A stretch of 64,000 nt of DNA. Origin: Flaccisagitta enflata. Its lineage: Eukaryota; Chaetognatha; Sagittoidea; Aphragmophora. Shown piece by piece: positions 22,527 to 35,274 of the stretch. A program made the position numbers and the translations under genes. The DNA is taken from contig OZ231127.1 in NCBI GenBank assembly GCA_965153355.1, forward strand, positions 46,376,001-46,440,000, given 5' to 3'. Positions within the stretch are counted from its first letter, which is position 1. Every line of letters begins with the position of its first letter. The notes under the pieces are model-generated. The model was not told the DNA's origin. It was given only the letters and a program-made list of their open reading frames with translations, and searched no databases.

Positions 22527-22952
22527 AGAGCAGGGCAGCGGCCCCAAAGGGCCGATGTCCTGTAGGACACATGGGTGAATTTCCATACGTCCTGAGAGGG
22601 CATATATGAGGCCTTGGTAGCAATTTTCCATGATATTCAATGGGAATTTTGCATTTTTTTCAATATCTTGTCAATTCGCCATATTATTCAATGGGAATTT
22701 TACATTTTTCTTAGTTTTTCATCAGTTTTCCATGTTACTCAATGGGAAACATGCATTTTTTTGCTTTTTTTGTGAATTTTCCATGTTATTCAATGGGAAG
22801 TTTGCATTTTGTCCATCTCCCATGTTATTCGATGGGAATTTGAGGCTTGAGAAGCTTTGGGGGGGGACGTACGGACGGACGTACGGACAGACGTATGGAA
22901 ATTCACCCCTGTGTCCTACAGGACATCGGCCCTTTGGGGCCGCTGCCCAAAA
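22527..22952. repeat. Inner inverted pair with GGCCGATGTCCTGTAGGACA
   Basis: The segment around 22527-22592 (GCAGCGGCCCCAAAGGGCC, GATGTCCTGTAGGACACATG, GGTGAATTTCCATACGTC) is the reverse complement of 22887-22952. A diverged third copy lies at 30140-30195. Between the arms are five spaced copies of a TTCAATGGGAATTTTGCATT-like unit and a GGACGTACGGAC block. Confidence 0.75.
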
Positions 22953-24297
22953 AGGGGATTAATGGTCATTAGGTAATTTTTGGAAATTCTAGGTCATTAT
23001 AGATAATCAAGTAATTATAGGTTATTATAGGTAATTATAAGTATGTAGAGGTACTCATAGGTAATTTTAAGTCTGGTAATTATATGTATTTATGGGTATT
23101 GAACAGGTAGATGCAGGTAATAGGTAATTGTAGTTAGATATAGCCACTTTTTATAACCTTTTTTATCTTTATTACCTTAATCATCTTGATCACCCTTTTT
23201 ACCACACAACTAAGGTTTTTTGACCTTGTTAAGCTGGAAATCAGGTCAAAGAAGCCCAAATCATCCCTCTCAGACCCAAAATCACACCTCTTTGGCTTTA
23301 AATCAGCCCCCCAAGGCTTGTATTGAGCCATCTTTTGCCTGAAAAAAGCCCAGTTAAGCCTCAAATTTGCCCATTAGCCTAAAAACTGACCGCAGGGAAT
23401 ATAATAAAAGGCAGGGGGGAGGGGAAATCAAGAGCAACTCCATTGTATACACCCCTAAAAAAGAGACAAAATTTCTATGGCCTCAACTGTTGTTATTTAC
23501 TGTCATTGAACACTAATTTGTACCTTCTTCACATCTTGCTAACTTTGTTGTTGTTTAGGTTAGTTTTATTCTCACTGTAATTACACATGACTATGGTGGA
23601 TTGGATAAGATAAGACATCCACATTAAGAGCAGAAAAGCTGGTGTTTTTCAGTCAAGTATTGCAAATTTGTGTCAAAGAACATAATAGTCACAGTAAAAC
23701 TTTGATCTTTGTTCCAGCAAAAGAATATAACAATTCAGTTGATGAGTCACCAAGGGAAAATAAAAAAGTTCATATAAAGCTAACATTTCTGTCAAAGAAT
23801 AAATTGAGTAGAGAAAAAAATGCATATTCTTTGCAGTTGTAGTTTTTAAAAGTTCACAGATTTTTTTAATCTCCAGGATTACAGGCATTGTATGAGGTGT
23901 TATAGTTTAAGCACAAATGATAAAAGTCTATAGTGATAACTTGGAGACTAAGGTCATCAGCCGCCCTACTCCCATCACATAGTCACGGAATTGGAGGTGG
24001 ATGATCAAACCTTCTTCAAGTCTTGACGTATCAATAAGTTTTCCAAGTAAAAAGAAATAAGTTGAAGGGACTATAAATTTGCATCCATTTTAGGCAGAAT
24101 TCCGTTAGTGGTGGGTCCATAAGAGCGGGATTCAACTGTATTTCCTGAAACTACTGCAAAATAGCTTTAATTTAAGACCAATCTGCAGCACAATTCATTT
24201 AGAAATAAGAACAAAAAGGAAAAGCAAGTACTAATAATAATAGCGTTTTTTGCTGATCTTGATCAAGTTCAGTTCATCTGTCAAATTATCAATTTTT

Positions 24298-24600
24298 AGT
24301 CGCGTGCATGCAACCTTACACCTTGCCATGTTGGTCGGTCAGTAGGTTGGTTGGTTGGTCGCTAGGTTGGTCCATCACATATTCAAAATTATAACTTTTT
24401 AAGGTTTTTTGAGGTAATTAAAGGTACTCTAGGGTATTTCAGGGTACTTTAGGGTACTTTAGGGTACTTAAGTTTTCTTGGTACTTAAGGTACTTTAAGG
24501 TACTTCCAGATATTTTTGGGTACTTTTGGGTATTACTTAGTATTTTTGAGTATATTTGGGTATGTTTCAAAAGCCATAAAGAAACTTTGTTTTTGACTTT
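24298..24600 (+). repeat. HINE-B 5' part with GGTACTTTAG decamer array
   Basis: AGTCGCGTGCATGCAACC (imperfect 5' palindrome), a (GGTT/GGTC)n block, then roughly fifteen degenerate AGGGTACTTT units. The 3' hairpin was not found. Confidence 0.6.
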
Positions 24601-25177
24601 AATTACCCCTTGCCTCTTTCAACTAGAAATGAAGAAAAAGAAGTGAAGAAAAAGAAGTGGGTGAGAGTGGTAGTTCCAGCATGGGAGTGGAAGGAGGAGT
24701 GCAATTCTTTAATAGTTGCAAAAGTATTAGATGGTCAGCAGTATCTTTGGCCCCTACATGAGTGTTTGTGAATGTGTGATAGTAAGAGGGGCAGTGGCTC
24801 TAAAGCTTTTAGCTTCAAGTTGAGATTTGAGCCTTAAGCTGAGATAGGTACCTGGAAGCTGAGTTATAAACCTGTTAGGGTCATATGGGTCTCCATTACT
24901 TTAGTGAAGCAGGTTTGGATGAGCGATGGAAAACTCAATATGAGTATGTAAAGGTACTTATAGTAATTTGGTCTGGTAATTATTGTTATTTACGGGTAAT
25001 TGTAGGTATTACCAGGTAGATGTAGCAAAAAAGGGGTGATTTTGGGTCTGAGAGGGATGATTCAGGTTTCTTCGACCTGATTTCCAGCCAAACATGGTCA
25101 ACAAACCTTAGTTTCATGGTATCTAGGGTAATAAGAAGTGGCTATATTTTCCTACAATTACTTTTCACCTGCATCTA

Positions 25178-26175
25178 CAGTGCGACTCATAAAAAAGGTT
25201 ACAACATTCATTCTAATTTTACAGGGTTTAAATTCAACAAATCAAATTGTCATTTATGAGCATTTTAAAGAGCTGCAAAAAATGAACAATTTGCCACCAG
25301 TCCCATCGAATTTGATCAATTTGTTTGGATTTTATGTTAAAATGAAGACAAATATCTCAAAACCTATGTGGGAAAACAACAGATTTTCTTTCACAGATTT
25401 ATGAGGACAAATTTTACTAAAACTGTTGTAATTTCTAAACGGATTGAGCTAGTAACTCCAGAAACAGCTCAAATGACAGATTTTTTGAAGGGCTTTCTTC
25501 ATGTCATGGATTTTGATAGGTTTTCACATGAAATAACTTTTTATGAATGACAAAAGAAAGAATTTTTTTATCACACAAATATCAAAAATGACTGATCTTT
25601 TTCCCCCCACTATGATATCCATGTTTGAAAAGAAGCAAGTAAAAAGAATTGGTGACCATTTGAAAGATTTTCAAAAGATCTTTCATTCTAGACCAATCCC
25701 AGCCTCCTAGCTTCACTCGTTTGGAAATGACATTCAATTGAAGTTAATGGGTACATTTTGTGATAATGCCCCTTTTCAAACATGGAAATTGATACGTATC
25801 AGTCTTTCCTTTACTGTGTCTAAATGAATTGAGCTAGAAATGTGGGATTGGCGGCAAATGAAAGCTCTTTCAAATATCTTTCAATTGATCTATGATTTTA
25901 ATTGATTTCCTGTTCTGCAAATGATGAAAATCAAATGAAGAAGGTCCCTTTTTTATATTTTTGAAGAATTTAGAGTTCAAACACAGATTCTGACACCATT
26001 ATCTTCTTTTTATCATAAAATCTGAAATAATTGGTAAAAACTCGTGGGATTTGTGACATAAGCTTCATTTGATGATACTCTTTCCATTTCTCACAAAAAA
26101 AAACTATTGATAAGTCATTTTTGTCATGAGAAATATCTCATAGAATAGCTGTAACCTTTTTTATGGTTCGCAGTG
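25178..26175. mobile_element. TA-duplicating MITE, 1 kb
   Basis: Ends CAGTGCGACTCATAAAAAAG and (reverse complement of the right end) CACTGCGAACCATAAAAAAG, flanked by TA (25176-25177, 26176-26177). Tc1/mariner-like termini. Two open frames of 60-88 codons inside have no transposase motif that I can recognise. Inserted in the inner foldback arm. Confidence 0.75.
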
Positions 26176-26920
26176 TACCTGTTCAATACCTATAAATACC
26201 TTTTAATTACTACATAGTTAAAATTACCCATAATAACCTATGATTACATGATTATCTATAATGACCTAGAATTACCTCAAATAACCTAATGACCTTTACT
26301 CCCCTTTTGAATACCTATAATCACCTTTAAGAAGGCCTATCGATCGTGAGATTTTTTTACAGGGAGACCTTGAGAGGGCCTATTATACTGCCCTAAAGCG
26401 GCAAAGTCGTCACTTTACTGACAGCCCGGGATAAACCTCGTCTTTCAGGTCGAGCCCTACTAGAAAATTTTTTTTTGATAAAAAGGTGAGTCACCCCTTG
26501 ACTTAAGAGATGAAAAAAGTTTCATACCCTTGTAGGGCTGGGGTCAATTTTTATTTTCTACTTTTTTGTTCCGTACACATTGAGACTAAAATCAGGAAAT
26601 GTATTGCAATAATTGGTATGACACAAGTAATGAAATCAACCCAGCCCACGATCCACTCCTTATTGACAATTTTTCATGATTCATAGGTGGACCGAACATA
26701 AAATGTTGGTGTAAAATTATCCGATGCTGACATTTCTGCCTCCTAACAGTTCCTTATTAGCTCAAGTTTTTTTCTTCCTTTTCTTGATTTTCTCTTTCGT
26801 CGGAGTATTTTTTATTTGATACTGGATTGAAAGCAAGATTTCACATTTGAACAAATAAATTGATGGACGTGAATGCGCTTGGGCGTGATAATGCGTCAGG
26901 ACCAACGCCGATGCTAAGAG

Positions 26921-27300
<380 letters not shown>

Positions 27301-27803
27301 CAAAAAATTTGGACAACAGTCCGATGTTCTGATAAACTAACACATCAATTGACGAAGCAAAAAGTTGCTGCTTCTATGTGATATTCAAAAGTACGATTGC
27401 AACAGGTTTTTATTGCAACGCCTCTATGTGAATTGAATCGCGCTAACGCAGAAACCGTGGGCAAGAAAAGCTATGCCTTGAACAACTGAAAATTGCCACA
27501 AAGGTAAAAAACAAGAATCGTTTGGACAATGGGGGTATAAAGATGCAATGTTTGAAATATTCAAAATTGCTTTTACAAATGTTTATGTTCTCATTCAGGT
27601 CTTTCCCTGGGCCGAAATCTGTATCGGGTGAGTTATTCTTGCAAATTAGATATGATAAGAACTAAGACGTACCTTTTTTACAGCCTCATACACCAATAGA
27701 AAGTTGTCTCAACGTCTCTAATTTCTCTTCAATTTGACTGTAGGTCTGCCGCTTAACCTGTTAGAAATACAGTTAAACCCGCTATAACTGACCCTAGATA
27801 TAA

Positions 27804-28043
27804 AACAAGTGACACGGGGTCACAATATTGTTGCGGACGGGTGGCCTAGGAAATCCAAGCCCCCTCCTACACACTCCCTCACACACGCACACACAACTGC
27901 AGCATAAAAAATGCGCGTTTTTTGCATTTTCAACTCGACCGTGACGGACCATTGGACAAATGGACAATGGACCAACGGTTAGACCAACAGATGGACTGAC
28001 GGATGGATTTTAAAGCCTATTATCGAGTTGCGTGTCTATAATT
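27804..28043 (-). repeat. HINE-A copy abutting a HINE-B
   Basis: AACAAGTGACACGGGGTCAC (a different GTGAC/GTCAC end hairpin), TTGCGGACGGGTGG box, CATTTTCAACTCGACCGTGA, (GGAC)n and GAGTTGCGTGTC. Directly followed by AACAAGG of the next element. Confidence 0.6.
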
Positions 28044-28241
28044 AACAAGGCCGGATACACGGCTACAGAAGTCGCATGCGTGTGGGCAGGGGTCATATTT
28101 GAGGTCACCAGACCATTTGGGCAGGAGCAGTGAGGTCAAAGAAATAAAATCATAAAAAAAAGTAAAGTGTGACCGACCAACCAACCGACCGACCAACCAA
28201 CCAATCAACCGGCGGACAAAGTGAGTCGCGTGCGCGTGACT
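28044..28241 (-). repeat. HINE-B copy, near full length
   Basis: AACAAGGCCGGATACACGGC, AGTCGCATGCGTGTGGGCAG, a duplicated 'GGGCAG' middle, (GACC)n, and GAGTCGCGTGCGCGTGACT. Confidence 0.75.
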
Positions 28242-28645
28242 AAAAAAAGTTTTTTTTCCATGAGTCGTAATTAAGTAGTTTGGTTTTCAAACTTCTCTTT
28301 GCTCTTTCCAGGAACGTTTATTTCTGCAACAGCCCCCCCCCCTCGAAAAAAAAGTAACAACAACGACAATGAAAAGAAGAAAAGGGCGCCAAAGATCGGA
28401 CTTCTGGCTGATTGCCCCTTGAATATCTCGTCGCGTACCCTAATTTCTATTATTCCTAAAAGTAGTTTTGGAATATTTATTTGTTAGTATGAAATCATGA
28501 TATTCAACGACAATGTGTTAAAGTGAAACACGTAGCTTGAAATTGTTGCCCTCTAAGGCTTGTTCAAGTTGAAGCCGTAACTGTAATTGTGGAGTCTGAT
28601 GTTTAGGAAGACCCAAACACACGCGCACATGCACGCATGCACGCA

Positions 28646-28762
<117 letters not shown>

Positions 28763-28924
28763 GTTGCTTGATAAGTTTATCTCTCTCTGAACAGATAGAT
28801 AGGTACTGAATTGATGTATAGTTGGGGTAGCCCGTGATTGGTTGATAGATAAATATAGATATATAGATAGATGGATAAACCTACAGATTAGTAGAGGCTG
28901 TGATGCATCAGAATTATTGAGCAG

Positions 28925-29253
28925 TGTCCGTCGGTTGGTCACTCCGTTTGTCGGTTCATCATGTACGTCAAGTTTTGCGGTTTTATGTCGCTGGACCAGC
29001 CTGAGTGCCTGGATGATCTTTTATATCAGTGCTCCTGCCCACCCACAAGCCTTGTTTTAAATGACATGCCACATGACTCTATAAGCCACGGGGATTGTTG
29101 GTCTGTCTGTTAGTTGGTTGGTTCATTGGTCAGTCTCGTTTGTCAGTTTTTGCATTTTTTGCATCGTCGCTCCTACTAAAGTGCTTGAATGTCCTGTCAC
29201 ATCACTGCCCCTGCCCACCCGCGACTATAATTGCCGTGCACCTGGCTGTACTT
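28925..29253 (+). repeat. Two adjacent degraded HINE-B copies
   Basis: First (about 28925-29058): GTGTCCGTCGGTTGGTC, GCTCCTGCCCACCCACAAGC, CTTGTTTT. Second (about 29069-29253): ATGCCACATGACTCTATAAG, GTCTGTCTGTTAGTTGGTTG, CTGCCCCTGCCCACCCGCGA, CTATAATTGCCGTGCACC. Confidence 0.55.
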
Positions 29254-29625
29254 ATTTTTTTCTATTGCTCCTCCAAGCCAGTGACCCAAGAAAACCTACT
29301 TGAGGTTTTTTGACGTACTTAATGTTCATGCTAAGGTAAATGGGCACAGATTTGGAATCAGCTCCACCAGGGCTATCTACTAAATTTTTTGTGCGCGATT
29401 TGAAAATTTTCTATAGGCCATCTTAAATGCCTAAATATGACCAAAGAACCTGTATTTTAATTTGGTCACCAATTGACTGACCAATAGACTGTCAGACTGA
29501 CATAGCAAGTTCAAGCATTGCATTTATTCAACTAAAAACACTGGATTAGGGCCTGAGAAGCCGAGTGAGGACGTACAGACAGATATAAAGATGGATGGAC
29601 ATACAGACAAACAGAAGGATATATA

Positions 29626-30134
29626 CAGTAGATGTCGTCTAGACTTGGAAATACGGGGGAGCTCATAACCTCAGCATCAGTACAGTAAGGGGACTGATAT
29701 TTTGCTAGTGTAATGTATAGACCCTAAGGGGTTGATGATGGGGTATGGCATCCCCCTATGGCTTACCTTACAAAAAAAACTTTTAGTATAAAATGTTAGG
29801 ATCAATCACTTTTATGGCAGAATTTCAGCTTCATCTATTTGTTTTAATTGCAAAACCAGCCTGGGATTCGAACCTGGAACTTTTGAAGAAATAAATTGAT
29901 CAAGAGGGATTTGAAGTAAAGTGAGTTAACCACTTGACCAATTCTTGCAACTGTTTGAGTGGAGCAAATTTGTTTTTGTATATTCAAAAAAAATTTCTAT
30001 CCACAGAGCTGCCATACCCCATCGTCAACCCTATAGGACATAAGCATTACACAGACACAGTTTTATTTCATTGGCGTTAATGGTAGTTAGGATATGAGGG
30101 CCCCCGTATTTCCAAGTCTAGACGACATCTACTG
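29626..30134. mobile_element. TA-duplicating MITE with a tRNA-like core
   Basis: Ends CAGTAGATGTCGTCTAGACT and the perfect reverse complement over 34 bp, flanked by TA (29624-29625, 30135-30136). The near-perfect ends suggest it is the youngest insertion inside foldback element 3. A tRNA-like segment lies in its centre. Confidence 0.85.
29858..29955 (-). other. tRNA-like segment with pol III A and B boxes
   Basis: On the minus strand TGGTCAAGTGG (29940-29930) fits the A-box consensus, and GGTTCGAATCC (29874-29864) is a perfect B box; the T-arm GGTTCGAATCCC is recognisable. About 55 bases separate the boxes, longer than in most tRNAs but possible for a long-variable-arm type. The acceptor stem does not pair, so it is a tRNA pseudogene or SINE-type promoter rather than a working tRNA. 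Confidence 0.5.
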
Positions 30135-31474
30135 TATAAGGAAATTCACTCCTGTGTCCTTCAGGGCATCAGCCCTTTTGGACTGTTGCCCATATCCTGC
30201 TTTTGGGCAACTTAAATCCTCCCTTACACATCAAATCCTTACACTTTAAATCAGTCTACACAGTCCAAAATCAGGCCTTCCTGACAAAATTTTTGCTCTT
30301 TTAGGCTTCATATCAGCCTTTCTAGATCTCCAATCATCAAATTTTCTTTGGTTAGCGATAGATTAGATCCAGTCAGAGGAAAATCCCCAATTAAGGACCA
30401 GTGGATGAACTAAAACTGGGTTTTTAGGCCAAAAGGTTGAAAAAATGGTCATTTTAAGCCATTTTTCTGGAGGGTTTAGACTATGAGAGCCTATATATCG
30501 ACCTCAGTATGATAGCTAAAAATTGACATGTAGAGTCGTAAATATCACACAATTCATCATGTTAAATTTCATCTCCGTGGCTACTATGGTTCAGAAGTAA
30601 TGGTACTTTTTCTATTTTTGTTGTTTTTTTTTCCAAAAGTAATGGTAAATCTTTGAAAATTTATAACTCTGTTTTGATAAGGGTTTAATAGCTCAGATTT
30701 GACATGGAATTAGGTATTAATAATGCTTATCACCATGTCAAATTTTGTGGCAATTGGCCAAATCGTTTGGCCTAGGCATAGCCCTTTTCAAAATTTTGCA
30801 TTTTTTGGAACAGTGGGTACCTAGACTTTAAATGACAATATCTCCGCTTCTATTTGAGTTTTAAGGCTCAAATTTTGTGGGCAACTCAAAAAATATCATA
30901 TCATTCATCATGTAAAATTTCAGGTTGGTGGCATTTTTTGTTGAGGAGAAAAAATCATTTTTTTGTAGTTTGTAGTTTTTTTCTCAAAAAAATATGCTTA
31001 ACTTTGAACATTCATATCTCTGCTTCTATATAGGCTGAGAGGTTAAGATTTGACATGCAAGTCGGTTTTTATCATACATTTGACCATGCAAAATCTTGTG
31101 GCATGAAGTTGAACCATTTAGCCTAGGGATAGCCCTTTTCAAAATTTTGGCATTTTTTTGAGAAAAGGTACCTAGACTTTAAAATTCAATAACACCGCTT
31201 CTACTCAACCGATTAAGCTGAAATTTGGTATGTAACCAAAAAAATATCACATATTTCACCATGTAAAATTTTGTTGAGCCAACCTGAACAGTTTACCCGT
31301 TATGACGTTTTGAAGTGAAAAAATGGCCTAAAAAGCGATTTTTAGAAGGGGTGCTAAAAAAATTTTGAAAAACGGATGGTTTGGCTGTCTTCAGCATGAA
31401 AAAATAGTCCCGTATGCAAATTTCTAGAGCTTGCTGAAAATTTTTGCACGGCATTTCCTTAAGACCCCCGACTA

Positions 31475-33003
31475 TAAGACTAAATACAGCATTGACCATA
31501 TCAGTCCATGAAAAAAGGTAAGGGGTAAGAGATTCTGATGCATGAGCGTCATGATATTCACGATACTTTTCAAAAAACTTTTCACGTAACAGATCATTCG
31601 AACGTGAGTCACGATATACTGAACTATATGCATTAGAAAAACAATTTGCAATGTCATCATGCTTTACAAATCCGTCAATCATAGAACTAGGTGGATCAAC
31701 ACTACCATTTATTTGGTTCCAATTCTTCCAAAAACGAGTTGAATTTTTATTAAGTAAATCGTTACTCAATTGAGCAGACATGCTACGACTAGTATCAAGT
31801 TTAGATTTTCGTAGTTGGGATTTATACATGAGGTTACATCTTATTTTTTCCTCATGAATGGGGCCATTACGGGGACGTCCACAACTCTTCCAAAGATTAT
31901 TTGCATCTAATGATTTCTGCTTTAAATCCGTAAGATCTTTTGACCAAAAAGGTTTCGCAAGGCCGTGTTTTTTACGAGGTAAAGTCTGGTCGGCCTTTTC
32001 AATAGCTAAGACAATGTCCGTGTAAAATTGTTCCAAGGAAATTAAACAATCACAGTTATTGCAACTACTACTTCCGTGATTAAGAGCATGAACAGGTAAT
32101 GAAATTTGGTTCAAAGCATTCAACATAGTAGACTGATAAATAGAAATCTCGTCGTCTCTAAGTGATGACCATGGTATATAATTTGAGATAGAAGACGGTT
32201 CACGTGAAACATCACAAATATCAACATTTATAGTAATCTCGACGGGAAGATGATCAGAAACATTGTCGTGAGGATGAAGAATACAGCTTGATTGTACAAT
32301 ATTTGACAAACTTTTACTAATTAGTATTCCATCAATTAAAGTGTATGAATTCCTCTTGGTATCAAAGCGTGTATAGTCACTATGGGGATCAAAATCAGGC
32401 ATAAAATCAAAATTGGAAACAAGATTAAATTCCAACATCATTTCATGAATCAAATCAGAATAAGAGTTTCGAGGACCAAAAATGTTACAATTAATATCCA
32501 TTGATATTATAAATTGATGATTAGGATTACACGACATTAGGTTTTCAATGAAAGCTACTGTATCGCGGTATTCATTTAATTGGTCAGACATGTTGTTTGT
32601 GGAAAAAAAAAGGCATGTATGCATTTATTAGTAAAATTTTGTTCTGTTTAGTATTAAGTTCCAACGCAGTCACACGACTATTTTTTACATCAACTCGAGC
32701 GCGTAAGGAATTAGATAGATCTTTGTGAAAAATAAAACCGGTGCCACCAAAGGGCCTACCTTTTAAAATTCGTTGGTTGATTGTATCAGACATGGCAGAT
32801 GTAGCAAAGGCGTCGTATTTGGGATGTAAAACTTTTAGTCGATTAACGCCTTTTTGTTTACGAAAAGATGGACGAAGCCAATGCTCTTGTATGGCTAAAA
32901 TTGAAAAAGACTCATCATCACATTCATTATAAAGATATTCAGTGGACGAATCAAACCCGTTGACATTATGAGATCTAATCTTTAGTGCAGTTTTTTGTTC
33001 CAT
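31475..33003 (-). pseudogene. LINE ORF2, endonuclease part, frameshifted
   Basis: APE-type endonuclease motifs read in order: RSHNVNGF, AIQEHW, the GTGFIFHKDL region, INAYMP, MDINCN, SYTLIDGILIS and SDHLPV with the catalytic His. The domain nicks target DNA for LINE insertion. The start MEQK at 33003 is 14 bp beyond the ORF1 stop. A one-base indel in a run of nine A (plus strand, near 32608) puts the two halves of the domain in different frames. The frame then runs to the foldback insertion. The linker before the break carries no domain I recognise. Confidence 0.85.
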
Positions 33004-33016
33004 TTTTTTTTTTCTC

Positions 33017-34294
33017 TTAAGGCGGTATATCCTCAGTAGTGGATTTAGGATTCCACCAGCGGCCGATGAGGACTCCTTCGGGCCAAATGTCGCCATTTTC
33101 GATTAATTCCTGTTGCGCTTTTTTGGCAACAAGTTTGAATGACGCGAACCGGTTGTGCTTTGTCTGCACAGCCTCCAACGAAATAATTTCGACACCATGA
33201 GCGTCGAGAGTAGCCTTGACGTCATCTGTAGTAGTTCCTAATGCACAACGGCCAATATACTTGGCTATTGTCAGGTCGGCGCCTTTCCAACTGACAACGC
33301 CAGCGTTGACTTTTTTCCCGATGACTGTAGTATTGGATTTTGCGCCTCGAGGTCCTGACGGCTTTCCTGTCGGACGCGTTTGACGCTGACGTGACATTTT
33401 TTCGCGTTGCATTTTAGCGATATCCGTGTATTGTCGGCGGGTAAGAGGCGGCAGTTTTCCTCTATCGCCGTCAATGTCAACCGGAGCCGTCGGCGACAGC
33501 GGCATCGGTGGCGCCGACGGGTCGTGGAAAGATGAACCGGAAGCAGGCGTCGCCTTTTCCCCGGATATCGGCGGAAATTCCGGCGGAGAGGACGCCAACA
33601 GATATGGCGTCAGCGAGAGAGACGTCGACGTACGTGTCGTAGATGAGAGTGACGTCGACGACAGTGACGCCGACGAAGATGACGCCGACGAAGACGCTGA
33701 CGAAGATGACGCCAACGAAGACAACGCCGACGAAGATGACGCCGAGGGATGTGACATGGATGAGACTGTCCTTCCACCCGTAGCGCCTGCAAAGGGGGGA
33801 GGGGGAAAAGAAGAGGAAGCAGAAGCCGCATTTGACTCATTTGACGTCGCAGTAAAACATGAGGCGAGAGATTGTTCCAATAAATCACGCGTGACCATGT
33901 TTTCACGTAAGAAATGAACGACTGATTTCAGGCTGTGAACGGACGCGAGCAGTTGTTCAGTTGATGCTAGTGAGTCGGAATTTTCTCTTTCCCTCGGAAT
34001 TCGAGAAAGATCAAGAGCAGCAAAACGGGGTATCTGAGTGTTGGCCGCATCGAGCGACCAAATCTTATCATACAAATCGTTAATCAGTTTATTTTGTAAG
34101 TCGTCAGACTTATTTCTCTTCGAAAGACGAATTTTAAGCGCAGATTCAAATACAGAAATCGCCGTTGTTATTTCGTCAATCGTATAAAATTTGACGCATG
34201 ATTCGACGATTGCATCTTTGGGCGTCACATGAATTTTGTTTTGGATGTAAAAAAGCAGTTCGTTCACAACGAGTTTTTCATCTTTTCCTTCCAT
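33017..34294 (-). CDS. LINE ORF1 protein, 425 aa, RRM-like C-terminus
   Basis: The first protein of the LINE, expected to bind its RNA. The N-terminal 130 residues are helical-looking and charged. Residues about 155-240 are Ser/Ala/Thr-rich low complexity encoded by a GACGCCGACGAAGAT-like array on the plus strand. The C-terminal part (about 330-415: GADLTIAKYIGRCAL…KHNRFASFKLV…WPEGVLIGRWW) resembles the RRM-like 'WPEGV' domain of many invertebrate LINE ORF1 proteins. The frame is intact. It is GC-rich compared with its surroundings. No CCHC knuckle was seen. Confidence 0.75.
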   Translation of the reverse strand: MEGKDEKLVVNELLFYIQNKIHVTPKDAIVESCVKFYTIDEITTAISVFESALKIRLSKRNKSDDLQNKLINDLYDKIWSLDAANTQIPRFAALDLSRIPRERENSDSLASTEQLLASVHSLKSVVHFLRENMVTRDLLEQSLASCFTATSNESNAASASSSFPPPPFAGATGGRTVSSMSHPSASSSSALSSLASSSSASSSASSSSASLSSTSLSSTTRTSTSLSLTPYLLASSPPEFPPISGEKATPASGSSFHDPSAPPMPLSPTAPVDIDGDRGKLPPLTRRQYTDIAKMQREKMSRQRQTRPTGKPSGPRGAKSNTTVIGKKVNAGVVSWKGADLTIAKYIGRCALGTTTDDVKATLDAHGVEIISLEAVQTKHNRFASFKLVAKKAQQELIENGDIWPEGVLIGRWWNPKSTTEDIPP

Positions 34295-34841
34295 GATGTC
34301 AGTTTATGAATGTCACGACATCCCCATCACTCCCAGACGCACATTCACGAGAAAGGCGCCAGTCAGGGGTCAATGCGTGCTTATCTCTTTATGTTGATGC
34401 TTGTTAAGGCGACCGACGACTCGGTCTCGACGAATCCAGGCGGCAAATCCGATGTTGAAGACGTCGACGTCGCTGGTTCTTCGGGATCGAGGCCTCGGTA
34501 CCCTAATTAAGCAAATAAAAGAATTTTAGCTTTTGATTTTATTCCCCCCCCTGCCTTTGATTTTCTTCCCCGCGACGCGTCGCGTCGCATTACAAAATCT
34601 TTGATTTTCTTCCCCTCAAAGCTATAAAACAGTAAATTTAAGGTTAAAATAGTGTTAAATTGTGTTGTAAGTAATTGTATTTTACCTTTTGGTACTACCA
34701 AAATTGTTAGATCTTCAAAAATTTTATTTTTTATTTTTTTCAAACTTTTGATTTTCTTCCCCATCTCCAAACCTTTTGATTTTATTCCCCCCCCCACCGG
34801 GGGGGGGGGAATACTCAACTTTATACACCCCTGCTTTTTCA

Positions 34842-34888
<47 letters not shown>

Positions 34889-34925
34889 TTCATCTTCTTC
34901 TTCTTCTTCTTCTTCTTCTTCTTCT

Positions 34926-34960
<35 letters not shown>

Positions 34961-35229
34961 TTTTTCTTCTTCTTTTTCATCTTCTTTTTCATCTTCTTCT
35001 TCTTCTTCTTCTTCTTCTTCTTCTTCTTCTTCTTCTTCTTCTTCTTCTTCTTCTTCTTCTTCTTCTTCTTCTTCTTCTTCTTTTTCATCTTCTTCTTCTT
35101 CTTCTTCTTCTTCTTCTTCTTCTTCTTCTTCTTCTTCTTCTTCTTCTTCTTCTTCTTCTTCTTCTTCTTCTTCTTCTTCTTCTTCTTCTTCTTCTTCTTC
35201 TTCTTCTTCTTCTTCTTCTTCTTCTTCCT
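34842..35229. repeat. (TTC)n microsatellite, right part of a split tract
   Basis: About 390 bp of TTC with TTTTTCATC and CTC interruptions. Begins just after the second CTTTTTCA. Confidence 0.97.
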
Positions 35230-35274
35230 CCTGGACAACCGCAACCTTCATACATGGTTAAAGAATAGATAAAC

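Larger units (their letters stand above)
22955..26315. repeat. Inner foldback with GGTAATTATA arrays
   Basis: 22955-23100 (AATGGTCATTAGGTAATTTT, TCTAGGTCATTATAGATAAT) is mirrored at 26180-26315. 23098-23300 (GTAGATGCAGGTAATAGGTA, CTCAGACCCAAAATCA) is mirrored at 25025-25176. Between these lies mostly AT-rich sequence in which I see no gene. Confidence 0.65.

Noticed and set aside
23642-25550. Small frames inside foldback element 3 as a possible transposase
   Set aside because: At most 90 codons each, no catalytic or DNA-binding motif, and they overlap inverted repeats.
29858-29955. Working tRNA gene
   Set aside because: T-arm and promoter boxes are present but the acceptor stem does not pair and box spacing is long.
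34507-35272. Several long frames (poly-Lys, poly-Glu, poly-Ser, poly-Phe, poly-Arg)
   Set aside because: All are frames of the TTC microsatellite.
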